NCBI RefSeq assembly: GCF_010668395.1
Contig: NZ_WUEY01000009.1
Coordinates: 165,464 to 229,463, forward strand
Direction: 5' to 3'
Length of the DNA: 64,000 nucleotides
From: Martinezella lusitana
Lineage (GTDB): Bacteria; Pseudomonadota; Alphaproteobacteria; Rhizobiales; Rhizobiaceae
Part shown: positions 1-10,332 of the stretch, piece after piece
Numbering within the stretch: the stretch's first letter is position 1
How the letters are laid out: every line of letters starts with the position of its first letter
The notes under the pieces: generated by a model
The model's input: only the letters and a program-made list of their open reading frames with translations
The model's database searches: none
Told to the model about the DNA's origin: nothing
Position numbers and translations under genes: made by a program

Positions 1-108
1 CGCAGCGTTGCGCCCGATATCAGTCATTGTGCCAGTTCGCACGAAGAGCATTGACCATGGCCGTGTGTTCGCTAGGTCTCGTAACGGAGACACCTTAGGA
101 GGAATCAC

Positions 109-585
109 ATGTTCCTGCGCGCAATCTTTCTTGCCTGCGCTTTCGCCACGTCCGCAAACGCCGCCAGCTTCACACCGTACGAAAACGGCCGCTTTGGCTA
201 CGTGATCGACCTGCCGTCGGATTTCAAGACGGTGCTGATCCCGGACAACGGCGATGGTGTAGGACTGGAGAGTGTAGATGGCTCGGTGAAATTGTCTGTC
301 TGGGGCAATAACATCACCGAAGACAGCTTCAGGGCAGAAAGCGACCTCAGGCGCAAGCTGCAAGCCGAAAAGGGCTGGAAGTTCACCTACGAGAAGCGAG
401 GGCCCGCCTGGGCGAGCTTCTCCGGGATCAAAGACGACCGCATTCTCTATATGCGCGAGATCGCACTTTGTGACGATGCCATGGGAAATTTCTCGATTGA
501 ATATCCGGCTTCCGAGCAGAAGCGTTATGGCCCCCTGATCGAGCGGTTGGTGCAGACGCTCAAGGCCCCAGCGCACTGCAAGTAA
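109..585 (+). CDS. Small secreted hypothetical protein
   Basis: A 158-residue protein with a clear Sec signal peptide: a short basic start, a hydrophobic stretch and an ANA-A cleavage site near residue 19. The mature part has no motif I recognise. It contains two cysteines (near residues 120 and 157) that could form a disulfide in the periplasm. The start is supported by AGGAGG at 98-103, about 6 bases upstream of the ATG. It stands alone, with the convergent small gene at 777-1022 downstream. The function is unknown, but the reading frame and secretion are well supported. Confidence 0.75.
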   Translation: MFLRAIFLACAFATSANAASFTPYENGRFGYVIDLPSDFKTVLIPDNGDGVGLESVDGSVKLSVWGNNITEDSFRAESDLRRKLQAEKGWKFTYEKRGPAWASFSGIKDDRILYMREIALCDDAMGNFSIEYPASEQKRYGPLIERLVQTLKAPAHCK

Positions 586-776
586 ATGTCACCCGCGTGG
601 AGACCTGGCTTGCAAGGCAAATGGGACGGGATAACGTTTGGCCGCTTGATGTCGAGGTGGTTTGTCGGCCTCGGCGATTACGTCGTGGCCTGATCGGGCC
701 ATGAGGACGGGCGATGAAAACGGGCCGGCCGTTGAAGCACGGCGCGGCCCTGGCTTTGGCTCGACAATGTGGCGGG

Positions 777-1022
777 TCAGGCCGGATGCACGGCATTGGC
801 GACGACGACGGGGATCAGCAGATCGCCCCAATTGCCGTTACCGCCATGGTGGCGTGCCGAGCGGACAAGCTCGACGGAAACGCCGGCCTCGACCGCATTC
901 ATGACGGCCTGATTGAGGCGATGCAGCTCGTTGGCCAACATGCGGATGACCGCTTGCTGATCGGTATTCATGGTGAGAGATTGCTCCTCGGCCCTCTCGC
1001 GAACGCGTGCTATGGATGGCAT
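777..1022 (-). CDS. Small conserved-looking protein downstream of aceA
   Basis: An 81-residue soluble protein, charged and helical in its first half (heptad-like LANELHRLNQAV) and hydrophobic near its end. It starts 26 bases after the isocitrate lyase stop and has its own strong ribosome site, AGGAGG, 8 bases before the ATG. It is therefore probably the second gene of an aceA transcript. An internal ATG 17 codons in (MNTDQ) is possible but lacks such a site. I do not recognise a family. Its placement suggests a role linked to the glyoxylate shunt, but that is inference. Confidence 0.65.
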   Translation of the reverse strand: MPSIARVRERAEEQSLTMNTDQQAVIRMLANELHRLNQAVMNAVEAGVSVELVRSARHHGGNGNWGDLLIPVVVANAVHPA

Positions 1023-1048
1023 TTCATTCTCCTCCTATGATCTCGATA

Positions 1049-2338
<1,290 letters not shown>

Positions 2339-2544
2339 GCAGTCCTCCTGATACCTTTTTTCGATCCTGCGATGGATCTTGATCGCATGACTGTTTTTAC
2401 AATATCGATGCTGTTGTGACTATGAGAACCGGAGTTTCCCGCTATATAAAAGGGTTAGGATGTGTTGTCATTGACATCAACTCACAGTAAAATTGTAAAT
2501 CTTGTAAATTTCGAACCGGCAGAATTTTGTAAAGGGTTTGACAT
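2339..2544. promoter_or_regulatory. Divergent aceA/regulator promoter region with TTGTAAA repeats
   Basis: This 206-base AT-rich spacer lies between two divergent genes. TTGTAAA occurs directly repeated at 2493-2499, 2502-2508 and 2527-2533, and inverted at 2396-2402. The first two copies are 9 bases apart. The pattern suits operators for the neighbouring XRE regulator, whose family controls isocitrate lyase in actinobacteria (RamB) and propionate/acetate genes elsewhere. Assignment to that protein is inference. Confidence 0.55.
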
Positions 2545-3957
2545 ATGGTTGAGCGGAAGATTTTTGCCGGGCCGCGGGTTCGACGCATTCGCATGGGGCT
2601 CGGCCTGACGCAGACGATGATGGCGCAGGCGCTCGACATCTCGCCGTCCTATCTCAATCTCATCGAGCGCAATCAGCGGCCGCTGACTGTGCAACTGCTG
2701 TTGAAGCTGTCGGCGGTCTATAAGGTCGATCTCGACGAACTGCAGGGTGAGCAGGGCGGTAGTGCGGGGCAATTGCGTGAAGTGTTTGCCGATCCCTTGC
2801 TTGCCGGCGAGATCCCTGGCGATCAGGAACTGATCGAGCTTGCCGAAGCCGCGCCGAATGCGGCAAACGGCATGATCCGGCTTTATCGTGCCTATCGCGA
2901 GCAGGCGGCAAGGCTGTCCGATCTTGCTGAGCTTCTGTCCCGCGACGGCAGAGTTGCCGACATCGCCGGGCCGCGCCTGCCGCTCGACGAGGTGCATGAC
3001 CGTCTGCAATCGCGCGCCAATTGTTTCCTTCGCATCGAGGATGCCGCCGAGGCCTTGCATGAACGCCTTTCCCCGGGCGACGATATGCTCGCCGCGTTGA
3101 AAGCCTGGCTGAAGGGGGAGCACGGTATCGCGGTGCGCCTGTTGCCGGTGCGCGCCATGCCCGGCCTGCGCCGGCGCTATGATCGCCATTCCATGCGGCT
3201 TTTCCTGTCGGAGAGGCTGTCGCCTTTCGATCAACTGCGGGAGATAGCGACCGAAGTTTCTCTTCTGGCTATGCGAGAGGAAATTGCGGCTGAACTCGAT
3301 GCACTTGCGCTGTCCACGCCGGAGGCCAATCGCATCGCCCGCTTCGAACTGGCGCGCTACGCCTCACATGCGCTTCTGATGCCCTATGGGGCTTATCTTT
3401 CGGCAGCACAGCGTATGCATTATGATATCGATGGTCTCGGTGCCCGCTTCGGCGTGTCTTATGAGCAGGCCGCCACACGACTGACCTGCCTGCAGCGTCC
3501 GGGCGCCGCGGGCATCCCATTTTTCCTGATGGAGATCGACACCGCCGGCCATCGTCTGCGCAAGGCAGGCGCCCAGGGTTTTCCGCAGGCGCGCTTTGGT
3601 GGCGGCTGTCCCAAGCTCAACATCCATGCCGCCTTCGCTCAGCCAGGACAGATCTTGGTGGACGCGGCGCAAATGCCCGACAGCATGGGTTTTCTCACGA
3701 TATCGCGGACGATCGACGGGCCGCAGGCCGATTTCGGGGAAAGGGTCCGCCGCACGGCGCTTCTCCTCGGCTGTGACATCGCCCATCGCGACGAGGTGAT
3801 TTATGGGAAAGCGCTGGGCGCCGCCGATGTCTTGATCGGTCCGGCCTGTCGTCTATGCGAACGCCAGGGCTGTCTGGCGAGAGCCGAGCCGCCTGTCACG
3901 CGCCCGCTTGGCCTCGATGAAATGGCCGCGGGCTTAAGCGTGTTCGATTTTCAGTGA
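2545..3957 (+). CDS. XRE-family short-chain acyl-CoA type regulator (RamB/ScfR-like)
   Basis: A 470-residue transcription factor with an N-terminal XRE helix-turn-helix at about residues 10-65 (GLTQTMMAQALDISPSYLNL). A central IrrE/M78-like region follows, in which no HExxH zinc motif is visible. The C-terminal DUF2083-type domain contains a cysteine cluster ending in CRLCERQGC near residue 440. This architecture matches regulators of acetate, propionate and glyoxylate metabolism. It is divergent from aceA, its probable target, and may also control itself through the TTGTAAA repeats. The ATG at 2545 follows an AAGGG stretch. The family call is strong; the effector is not known. Confidence 0.88.
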   Translation: MVERKIFAGPRVRRIRMGLGLTQTMMAQALDISPSYLNLIERNQRPLTVQLLLKLSAVYKVDLDELQGEQGGSAGQLREVFADPLLAGEIPGDQELIELAEAAPNAANGMIRLYRAYREQAARLSDLAELLSRDGRVADIAGPRLPLDEVHDRLQSRANCFLRIEDAAEALHERLSPGDDMLAALKAWLKGEHGIAVRLLPVRAMPGLRRRYDRHSMRLFLSERLSPFDQLREIATEVSLLAMREEIAAELDALALSTPEANRIARFELARYASHALLMPYGAYLSAAQRMHYDIDGLGARFGVSYEQAATRLTCLQRPGAAGIPFFLMEIDTAGHRLRKAGAQGFPQARFGGGCPKLNIHAAFAQPGQILVDAAQMPDSMGFLTISRTIDGPQADFGERVRRTALLLGCDIAHRDEVIYGKALGAADVLIGPACRLCERQGCLARAEPPVTRPLGLDEMAAGLSVFDFQ

Positions 3958-4122
3958 TCGCCCTGACAAGCCTCCTTCAGCACGAGGTCAACCGGGTAGA
4001 TCGAGGCCGTTGCTCAATCGCCCGAATGCGTAGTCGCTCGAATATGGTCGATCCGCCGGGGATATGATGGAGACCGAGGCGTTGAACCTCGGCTCCTCTG
4101 TATAGCTCCTGCTGCATGCAGA

Positions 4123-5844
4123 TCAGGCATAGAGACCGAACTGCGCATTGTGCAGCCGCGCATAAGCGCCGCGACGAGCGAGCAGCTCGTCATGCGAGCC
4201 TTGCTCGATGACGCCATTATCGCCCATGACGATGATGCGGTCCGCGTTGCGGACCGTCGACAGCCGGTGCGCGACGACCAACGTGGTTCGCCCTTTCGCA
4301 AGCTCCGACAAGGCTTGCTGGATCGCGTATTCGGTGGCCGTATCGAGTGCCGAGGTGGCCTCATCGAGGATGAGGATCGGCGGGTCTTTCAGGAAAATGC
4401 GGGCGATCGCGAGGCGTTGCTTCTGTCCGCCTGAAAGCTTGACGCCGCGCTCGCCCGTTGGCGTATCGAGGCCGCCGGGCAAGGAGCGCACGAATTCATC
4501 GAGCGAGGCCCGCTGGAGCGCCTTCATAATGTCCTCGTCGGTTGCACCGAGCTTTCCATAGGCGATGTTCTCGCGGATGGTCGAGCCGAACAGGAAGACG
4601 TCCTGCTGCACGATGCCGATCTGGCTGCGCAACGAGGCTTGCGTCATGTCACGGATATCGATGCCGTCGATCGTGATGCTACCCGATGTCACGTCGTAGA
4701 AGCGCGGCAGAAGCGAGCAGATGGTGGTCTTGCCGGTGCCGGAGGCGCCGACGAATGCTACGGTCTCGCCGGCGGCGATCGTCAGGCTGAGATCCGTGAA
4801 GATCGCAGCCTGGTCGGAATAGCCGAAAGCGACGTTCTTGTAGGCGATATCGCCTTTGAGATGATCGGCGGCAATCGCGTTCGGCCGATCGGCAAGGTCC
4901 GGCTCCGTGTCGATCAGGGACAGGAAGCGTTTGAAGCCGGCGATGCCCTTGGGATAGGTCTCGATCACAGACGTGATCTTGTCGATCGGCCGAAAGAAGA
5001 CATTGATGAGCAACAGGAAGCTGATAAAGCCGCCATAGCTCAGTTCACCCGATATCACGAACCAGGTGCCAGCCATCATGACGATGAGCTGCACCAGGCG
5101 CGTGCTGAAGTAGCTGAGCGCGATGCTCGCCGTCATATAGGCATAGCCGTCCAGCTTGGTCGCCTTGTAGTCCTCGTTGTCGCTGGCAAACAGCTGGCTC
5201 TCATATCGCTCGTTGGCAAAAGCCTTCACCACGCGGATGCCGCCGACGGTTTCCTGCATGCGCGTGTTGAAGTTGCCGACCTTGCCAAAGAGGCTGCGCG
5301 AATTCAGGGTCATCTTGGAGCCGTAGCGGCTGACCAGCCATGTCATGAAAGGCACGATGGTCGTCGTCAGCAGCGCCAGTTTCCAATGGACGCTGAACAT
5401 CAAAAGAAAGGCGCCTATGAAGGTCATGATTGCGATGAACATGTCCTCGGGGCCATGATGCGCAATCTCGCCCACCTCCTCGAGATCCCTGGTGACGTGG
5501 GTGATCAGATTGCCGGTGCGGTTGTTATCGAAATAGCGGAAGGACAGCTTCTGGATATGGTCGAAGGCTTGCCTCCGCATGTCGGACTCGATCGAGATGC
5601 CGAGCGCATGCCCCCAATAGTTGACGATCGCCGAAAGGCCGGTGTTCACCGCGTAGACGACGAGCAGCAACGCCGCCGTGCCGAAAATAAGACCCCAGTC
5701 GCGGCTCGGAAGCAACTGATCGATGAACAGCTTAACCGCCAGCGGAAAGCCGAGCTCGAGCAGGCCTGCAAGTACCGCGCAGCCGAAGTCGAGGAAAAAC
5801 AGCCTTTTATAACGTGCATAATAGGAAAAGAATCGACGTAGCAT
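4123..5844 (-). CDS. MsbA-type ABC exporter, fused permease and ATPase
   Basis: A 573-residue half-transporter expected to work as an inner-membrane homodimer. Residues 1-310 hold about six membrane segments. The ATPase half has Walker A GASGTGKTT (near 372), the ABC signature LSGGQ (near 476), Walker B ILILDEATSALD and the switch histidine in VVAHRL. Lipids, polysaccharide precursors or drugs are typical substrates of the family, and none is indicated here. GGAGGG sits just before the ATG. Upstream on the same strand are a seven-codon leader frame and a hairpin (5892-5953), so attenuation is possible. Confidence 0.9.
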   Translation of the reverse strand: MLRRFFSYYARYKRLFFLDFGCAVLAGLLELGFPLAVKLFIDQLLPSRDWGLIFGTAALLLVVYAVNTGLSAIVNYWGHALGISIESDMRRQAFDHIQKLSFRYFDNNRTGNLITHVTRDLEEVGEIAHHGPEDMFIAIMTFIGAFLLMFSVHWKLALLTTTIVPFMTWLVSRYGSKMTLNSRSLFGKVGNFNTRMQETVGGIRVVKAFANERYESQLFASDNEDYKATKLDGYAYMTASIALSYFSTRLVQLIVMMAGTWFVISGELSYGGFISFLLLINVFFRPIDKITSVIETYPKGIAGFKRFLSLIDTEPDLADRPNAIAADHLKGDIAYKNVAFGYSDQAAIFTDLSLTIAAGETVAFVGASGTGKTTICSLLPRFYDVTSGSITIDGIDIRDMTQASLRSQIGIVQQDVFLFGSTIRENIAYGKLGATDEDIMKALQRASLDEFVRSLPGGLDTPTGERGVKLSGGQKQRLAIARIFLKDPPILILDEATSALDTATEYAIQQALSELAKGRTTLVVAHRLSTVRNADRIIVMGDNGVIEQGSHDELLARRGAYARLHNAQFGLYA

Positions 5845-5891
5845 GAATGCCCTCCATGGGCATCGACGAGGATAAGATGGGAGAAGGACGG

Positions 5892-5928
5892 ACTGAACAG
5901 CAGCCCGGAATCGGCGGTGCCGTTCAGC
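5892..5928 (-). promoter_or_regulatory. Leader hairpin upstream of the ABC exporter
   Basis: Read on the minus strand, CTGAACGGCA pairs with TGCTGTTCAG, giving a stem of about 10-11 pairs that includes G-U wobbles around a GC-rich loop. It lies between the short leader frame and the exporter start. There is no run of T after it, so it is not a classic terminator. It may be an attenuator or a stabilising structure. Confidence 0.4.
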
Positions 5929-5929
5929 G

Positions 5930-5953
5930 TTAGTTTGAGCCGAAATTTCTCAT
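5930..5953 (-). CDS. Putative 7-residue leader peptide (MRNFGSN)
   Basis: A tiny reading frame ATG...TAA preceded by a perfect AGGAGG at 5962-5967 with 8-base spacing. It sits upstream of the exporter hairpin in the same direction. Leader peptides placed before a hairpin often couple translation to expression of the downstream gene. The strong ribosome site is the main evidence; translation itself is not shown. Confidence 0.35.
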   Translation of the reverse strand: MRNFGSN

Positions 5954-6234
5954 CTGGCGTTCCTCCTGCTTGAGTCGCGCTCGGTATAGCCGACGAGTGC
6001 AATTCTGTCATCTCTGTAAGCGATGGGTATTGGCCTTCCTGTTAAAGAGAGGGACTCGGAGCTTGAATGATATGTCCTCCGCGCAAGTATGGCCCTTATT
6101 AGTGCCTGACCTTGTAAAAGCCGGTGTAGATGCAGGTTATGCAATAAGTGATTAGGGTGATGCCGATAAGGGTTTACAATCACTGCGTAGTACAGTTAAT
6201 TGGACCAATTCAATCAAGGATTCAGGGTGTAAAT

Positions 6235-7284
6235 TTGCGCTCAATACTCTTTATAAGCCATACAACTCAAGTAGATCGCCCGTTCATGGATCCATCAACG
6301 CGCTATCGCTGCTTTAATGTTGCTGCTGCTTTAGCTCGAAATGGTCTAAAAGTTTCAGTTATTTCTCAAAGTAGATTTGAAAAAAATATAGATTTGCTTG
6401 GTGATTTTGATAGATATATTTTTCATCGCCCTATGATAAGCGATATATTAGGTAATTTTCTGCATAAAAAACAGCAATCTGAAAAAATTGTAGCTGATTT
6501 TGACGATTTTATATTCGATGTCCGCTTTGCTAAACTCATGCCTGCTCATCGGTTTAGAGGAGTATCGCTGACAGATACTGCTCGATTTTTGGCAAGGAAC
6601 GCTAGTGCATCACGATATTTCTCAAATTTTTCATTGTCGACTAGTCCGCTTGCGGATGAAGTATTCCGAATATTTACTCCAAAGAATGTTGTAGTCTCTT
6701 CCAACTCGCTGGATCCTGCCTTCCAAGGCATTGCAAATATATATCGAACAAAGGTGTCTAATAAAGATCGTGCCTATCGTTTCGGCTACTTTGCGGGAAC
6801 GGCAACACACGATTCAGACCTAGCCTCGATTGCTCCTGCGATTGTTGAGGCTTTGAAGGCTGATAAGCATGCTAGGATGCTAATATTAGGGCCCATAAAG
6901 TTGCCCGATCCTTTTAAGGGTTTTGAGGCTAGGATCGAGCACAGAAAGCAAGTCGTACCTTTCCATCAGCTTCCAGCGGTTATGGCCCAAGTTCAAACTG
7001 TTATTGCTCCGCTAGAAATTAATAATTTTACTAGATGTAAGAGCGGCTTGAAGTTCTTTGAAGCAGCGGCAGTTGGCTGTGCCGTTGTTGCTACGCCTAT
7101 ACCCGATATAGAGCGATTTGAATCCCCTCTTTTGCGCAAAGTTAATGGTTTCGATGAATGGTCCGAGGCGCTCTTGCGACCTTTTGAGCTTAGTGAACGG
7201 CAAGTCGAAAACGCGGCGAAAGCAGTTTGCCGATTGGTCGACTCAGATACAGTTGCACTGAAATGGCTGGAAAGAATTTCGTGA
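6235..7284 (+). CDS. GT-B fold glycosyltransferase (GT4-like)
   Basis: A cytoplasmic sugar transferase of about 349 residues. The C-terminal half has the GT4-like nucleotide-sugar block around FFEAAAVGCAVVATPIPD, preceded by a Rossmann stretch RFGYFAGTATHDSD that opens the second domain. I prefer the TTG at 6235 (LRSILFISHT) because the first beta strand begins there; an ATG at 6148 would add 29 unlikely residues. The gene is clearly richer in A and T than its neighbours, as expected of transferred surface-polysaccharide genes. It ends one base before the next gene, so they form an operon. The acceptor and donor are unknown. Confidence 0.75.
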   Translation: MRSILFISHTTQVDRPFMDPSTRYRCFNVAAALARNGLKVSVISQSRFEKNIDLLGDFDRYIFHRPMISDILGNFLHKKQQSEKIVADFDDFIFDVRFAKLMPAHRFRGVSLTDTARFLARNASASRYFSNFSLSTSPLADEVFRIFTPKNVVVSSNSLDPAFQGIANIYRTKVSNKDRAYRFGYFAGTATHDSDLASIAPAIVEALKADKHARMLILGPIKLPDPFKGFEARIEHRKQVVPFHQLPAVMAQVQTVIAPLEINNFTRCKSGLKFFEAAAVGCAVVATPIPDIERFESPLLRKVNGFDEWSEALLRPFELSERQVENAAKAVCRLVDSDTVALKWLERIS

Positions 7285-7285
7285 A

Positions 7286-9115
7286 ATGATAAAAAATATT
7301 CTTATTTACGCTGAGCCGCATCCTATTAGAAACTCGTTTACTGAATATTATTCAGTGGCTAAATTTATGGCAGACATGCTTAATTCAATGTCGCCTGATT
7401 TGAATTGGAAGCTGTTTTCGAATGAATATGTACTGCAAGAACTTAAGATCGCGACAGACTATGGTGAAAGGTTATTGCAACCTACGTCGTTCGAAAACGA
7501 GTTTATCGATAAGTCGCTCTGCGAATGGACGGAAGCAGAGATAGATAGGCGATCGGGGCTCACTACTGGCAAAGGGGACCTCTCGGATTTCTATTTAGGA
7601 ATCCTAAAGCGTTTGCGCACACTATTTGAGTTCGACGCGGTGTTAATTTGGTCTGAAAATGGTGCAGTACGAAGTTTCGCGAAAGCGAACGGTCTGGCCG
7701 TCTTTCATTTTGAGCTCGGGCCAACGCGATCACCATTTCCCGAAACTTTCTACATAGATTGTAATGGCACTAATGGCAACTCAACCGCGATCACATACAA
7801 TTTAAACGATTACCCAAAAAAAGGCATAGTTCCAAAAGAGACGTGGTCGTCCTCTGCTTTATTGGAGGTACCTCCAGCAGCACTAATTATGGAGCACACT
7901 CTCGATTGGAAGGAAGATAATTTTCCAATTCCCGAAGACCCGTTTGTGGTAATTGCTCTGCAGTTGCGGGATGACCTTAATACAGTTGACCATTCCAAGT
8001 TTAGTAGTCCAAAAGCGTTTCTTGAGGAAATTCTCCCGCCAATCTTAGGTCAAGGATACAAGGTCTTTGTAAAGGGTCATCCCGGTTCAATCGGTCGTCC
8101 GATAAATTTAGTTTTTGAAATTGAGGCATTAGATTACGCAAGAAAATTCGATAACGTGGAGATATTGGATAGAGCTCTCGGTAGCGAGCAGTTTATTCGC
8201 CTAATATCTAAGGCTTCTGCAGTTTGTTCAATAAATAGCTCAGTTTGTTTCGAGGCTCTTTTGTTGGGTGTACCGGGACTTGTATATGGAGATGCGGCAT
8301 ACGATGTCGGAAGAAATTTGAAAGCGGCGGGACTCAATTTCCTGAAAACAGGAAGAGTTTCGCTGGAAGAACTTAACCCTGACAGACTGTCTAGCATGCT
8401 ATTGCGTCACTATTTCCATCCTTATCGACCGAAAGTGGCTGGTGAGGTGCTGACGGTTCTTTTGTCTGCCTATAAGCCCGAAATGACGTCCCGCCAGTTT
8501 CTTTCGATCTTAGTTTCCAACGTTTCCCATGGGGCTAGAATGTTGGACGCGGAGACTGAAAGGGCGACTCGTTATCGCAAGCTTAAGGTTCTTTCGGAAA
8601 ATATGAACGAGGTAGACAATTCGATCTTGGGACACATCGACAAAGTTTCAGTTGAAATGAATGGTAGTGAACGAGAACTGACTGTTCGCGGCTGGGTGGG
8701 GCGTCGTGAAAGAAGGCCGGCGGTCGATTTTGTTGCGCTTATAGGAGACGAATTAGGTAACCCTACCGATTTGTTCGATCGGCCAGACGTTAAGAAGGTT
8801 CACCCTAGCCTTCCAGTGCGTTGCGGCTTTCACATTACAACCCGTTTGACAAATGACGTAAAACCAGAAGATTTTAAATTGGGTTTTGTCGCTGGACCTG
8901 ACTTATTTTGGTGCAAAGTGCAACTAGGTGGCATAAAGAAGGCGCTTAAGAAGGTAGATACAGCTGAAAAAAAATCGGAGCCAAAAGCCGTCGCTCAGCC
9001 CACATCGTTGAACGAAAGACATGATCGGGGAGAAGATTCTATCGGATCAGGAATGGCGCAAGCTAAGGGAGTTTACATGATTTATGAATATATAAGAAAG
9101 ACGATGCGCAAGTAA
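7286..9115 (+). CDS. KpsC/KpsS-like capsule glycosyltransferase with C-terminal add-on domain
   Basis: A 609-residue protein. Residues about 200-380 match the pattern of capsule-synthesis (KpsC/KpsS-type, Capsule_synth) proteins: a phosphate-binding KGHPGS, then INSSVCFEALLLGVPGLVYG followed by a YD pair. Such proteins add Kdo or build the reducing-end linker of capsules. Residues about 450-555 look like a separate beta-rich domain with the pattern RGWVG...DRPDVKKV...GFHI, and a charged tail follows. It is co-transcribed with the glycosyltransferase before it and is AT-rich. Substrate assignment is inference. Confidence 0.65.
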   Translation: MIKNILIYAEPHPIRNSFTEYYSVAKFMADMLNSMSPDLNWKLFSNEYVLQELKIATDYGERLLQPTSFENEFIDKSLCEWTEAEIDRRSGLTTGKGDLSDFYLGILKRLRTLFEFDAVLIWSENGAVRSFAKANGLAVFHFELGPTRSPFPETFYIDCNGTNGNSTAITYNLNDYPKKGIVPKETWSSSALLEVPPAALIMEHTLDWKEDNFPIPEDPFVVIALQLRDDLNTVDHSKFSSPKAFLEEILPPILGQGYKVFVKGHPGSIGRPINLVFEIEALDYARKFDNVEILDRALGSEQFIRLISKASAVCSINSSVCFEALLLGVPGLVYGDAAYDVGRNLKAAGLNFLKTGRVSLEELNPDRLSSMLLRHYFHPYRPKVAGEVLTVLLSAYKPEMTSRQFLSILVSNVSHGARMLDAETERATRYRKLKVLSENMNEVDNSILGHIDKVSVEMNGSERELTVRGWVGRRERRPAVDFVALIGDELGNPTDLFDRPDVKKVHPSLPVRCGFHITTRLTNDVKPEDFKLGFVAGPDLFWCKVQLGGIKKALKKVDTAEKKSEPKAVAQPTSLNERHDRGEDSIGSGMAQAKGVYMIYEYIRKTMRK

Positions 9116-9221
9116 ATATATCGGCTTACTCCTGGATTCATTTTTTATTATAACAAGATGGTCGCGACATAACGGCGGGAATCGATAAAGCGTTTGCCAG
9201 CGCAAAAAAATAGGGGGATTC

Positions 9222-9842
9222 ATGAGCGACCCAGAGTCGACTTTTTCGAAGGAAAGTGTTTGTCTTGGAGACGTCGAGTACCCGGTACACTTCAGACCTC
9301 GAGCTGAGCTGCACAAAGGCTCGTCGATTGGTCGCTTCGGCTTCCTCAACATAGGTACTATCGTATACAGCAATACCGTAATCGGCCGGTATTTTAGTGC
9401 TGGAAGACAGGTGGAGATTGGTGTTGCGCAACACCCGACGCAGGCTCTGTCAACACATGGGTTCGTTCTTGGTAATGGTTGGTTTCCGAGAACAAAGTAC
9501 TATGGGACCGGAGCGCTAGTAAGTCACGTAGCTCACCCTAAGACGACGATTGGTCATGATGTGTGGATCGGTGGACAAGCCATCATCCTAGCCGGAGTGA
9601 CAATTGGGACGGGAGCAATAGTGGCCGCTAACTCAACGGTGACTAAAGACGTGCCACCGTACGCTATTGTAGGAGGTTCTCCCGCAAGGCTGATTAAAAT
9701 GCGCTTCGAAGATGATGTAATTGCCGGTCTGTTGAGAACTGCTTGGTGGGAAAGAGAATTCGAATTTGTCCGAAAATTACCATTTAGCGATGTGAAGCGG
9801 TGTATCGAGTTATTGGAAAAAAGCCCTGATGAACAAATGTAG
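9222..9842 (+). CDS. Hexapeptide-repeat acetyltransferase (XAT/CatB-like)
   Basis: A 206-residue left-handed beta-helix acyltransferase, expected to move acetyl from acetyl-CoA to a sugar hydroxyl or amine. Repeats are visible at about residues 105-160 (VWIGGQAIILAGVTIGTGAI and the following turns), ending in the family hallmark VGGSPARLIKMRF. The active-site histidine region GVAQHP lies near residue 70. The start follows GGGGG by about 5 bases. It is the third + strand gene of the polysaccharide island and probably decorates the glycan. The insertion-sequence zone begins just downstream. Confidence 0.8.
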   Translation: MSDPESTFSKESVCLGDVEYPVHFRPRAELHKGSSIGRFGFLNIGTIVYSNTVIGRYFSAGRQVEIGVAQHPTQALSTHGFVLGNGWFPRTKYYGTGALVSHVAHPKTTIGHDVWIGGQAIILAGVTIGTGAIVAANSTVTKDVPPYAIVGGSPARLIKMRFEDDVIAGLLRTAWWEREFEFVRKLPFSDVKRCIELLEKSPDEQM

Positions 9843-10033
9843 CAATGGAGCTGCGTTACCTCGCTGGAGTGCTCCCCTTTTCGCCGGATGAGTCGGTTAG
9901 TTTGATTTGGTCTTTGCGCTGAGCCTTGCTCTGATACCCGTCATCGTGATCATGCTCTGATCCCCAAAAACTGGATCGTTTATAACTGGAGTTTTCCGCG
10001 ATAACTTCCCGGTTGGGAACAGGAGCGGAAGCG

Positions 10034-10300
10034 ATGAAGGCATCGAAGTTTTCGGACGCCCAGAAGGCGTTCATTCTGAAGCAGGGCGACGACGGCGTGC
10101 CTGTGGCAGAGATTTGCCGCAAGGCCGGGATCAGCCAGGCGACCTATTTCAATTGGCGCAAGAAGTATGCGGGCCTGCTGCCCGACGAGATGCGTCGATT
10201 GAAGGCACTGGAAGATGAGAATTCTCGGCTAAGGAAGATCGTCGCTGATTTGACGCTGGACCGCGAGATGCTGCAGGACGTCATCCGCCGAAAGCTCTGA
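10034..10300 (+). CDS. IS3 transposase OrfA (copy 1, intact)
   Basis: An 88-residue DNA-binding subunit with a helix-turn-helix at about residues 20-45 (VAEICRKAGISQATYFNWRK). A leucine-zipper-like segment follows (LKALEDENSRLRKIVADL). The start MKASKFSD fits the family; an upstream ATG at 10013 is less likely. It overlaps orfB, which runs in the -1 frame, so a fused OrfAB transposase may be made by frameshifting. The related copy at 19474-19739 has the same length after restoring one lost base. Confidence 0.85.
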   Translation: MKASKFSDAQKAFILKQGDDGVPVAEICRKAGISQATYFNWRKKYAGLLPDEMRRLKALEDENSRLRKIVADLTLDREMLQDVIRRKL

Positions 10301-10332
10301 GGCCTGTCCGGCAGCGCAAGCTGATCGACGGG

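Noticed and set aside
714..1040. Open frame on + opposite the small gene and the aceA end
   Set aside because: It lies antisense to a gene with a strong ribosome site and shows no protein-like features.
4639..5841. 400-codon open frame on + opposite the ABC exporter
   Set aside because: The exporter on the other strand is unmistakable; this frame is a GC-codon shadow rich in charged residues.
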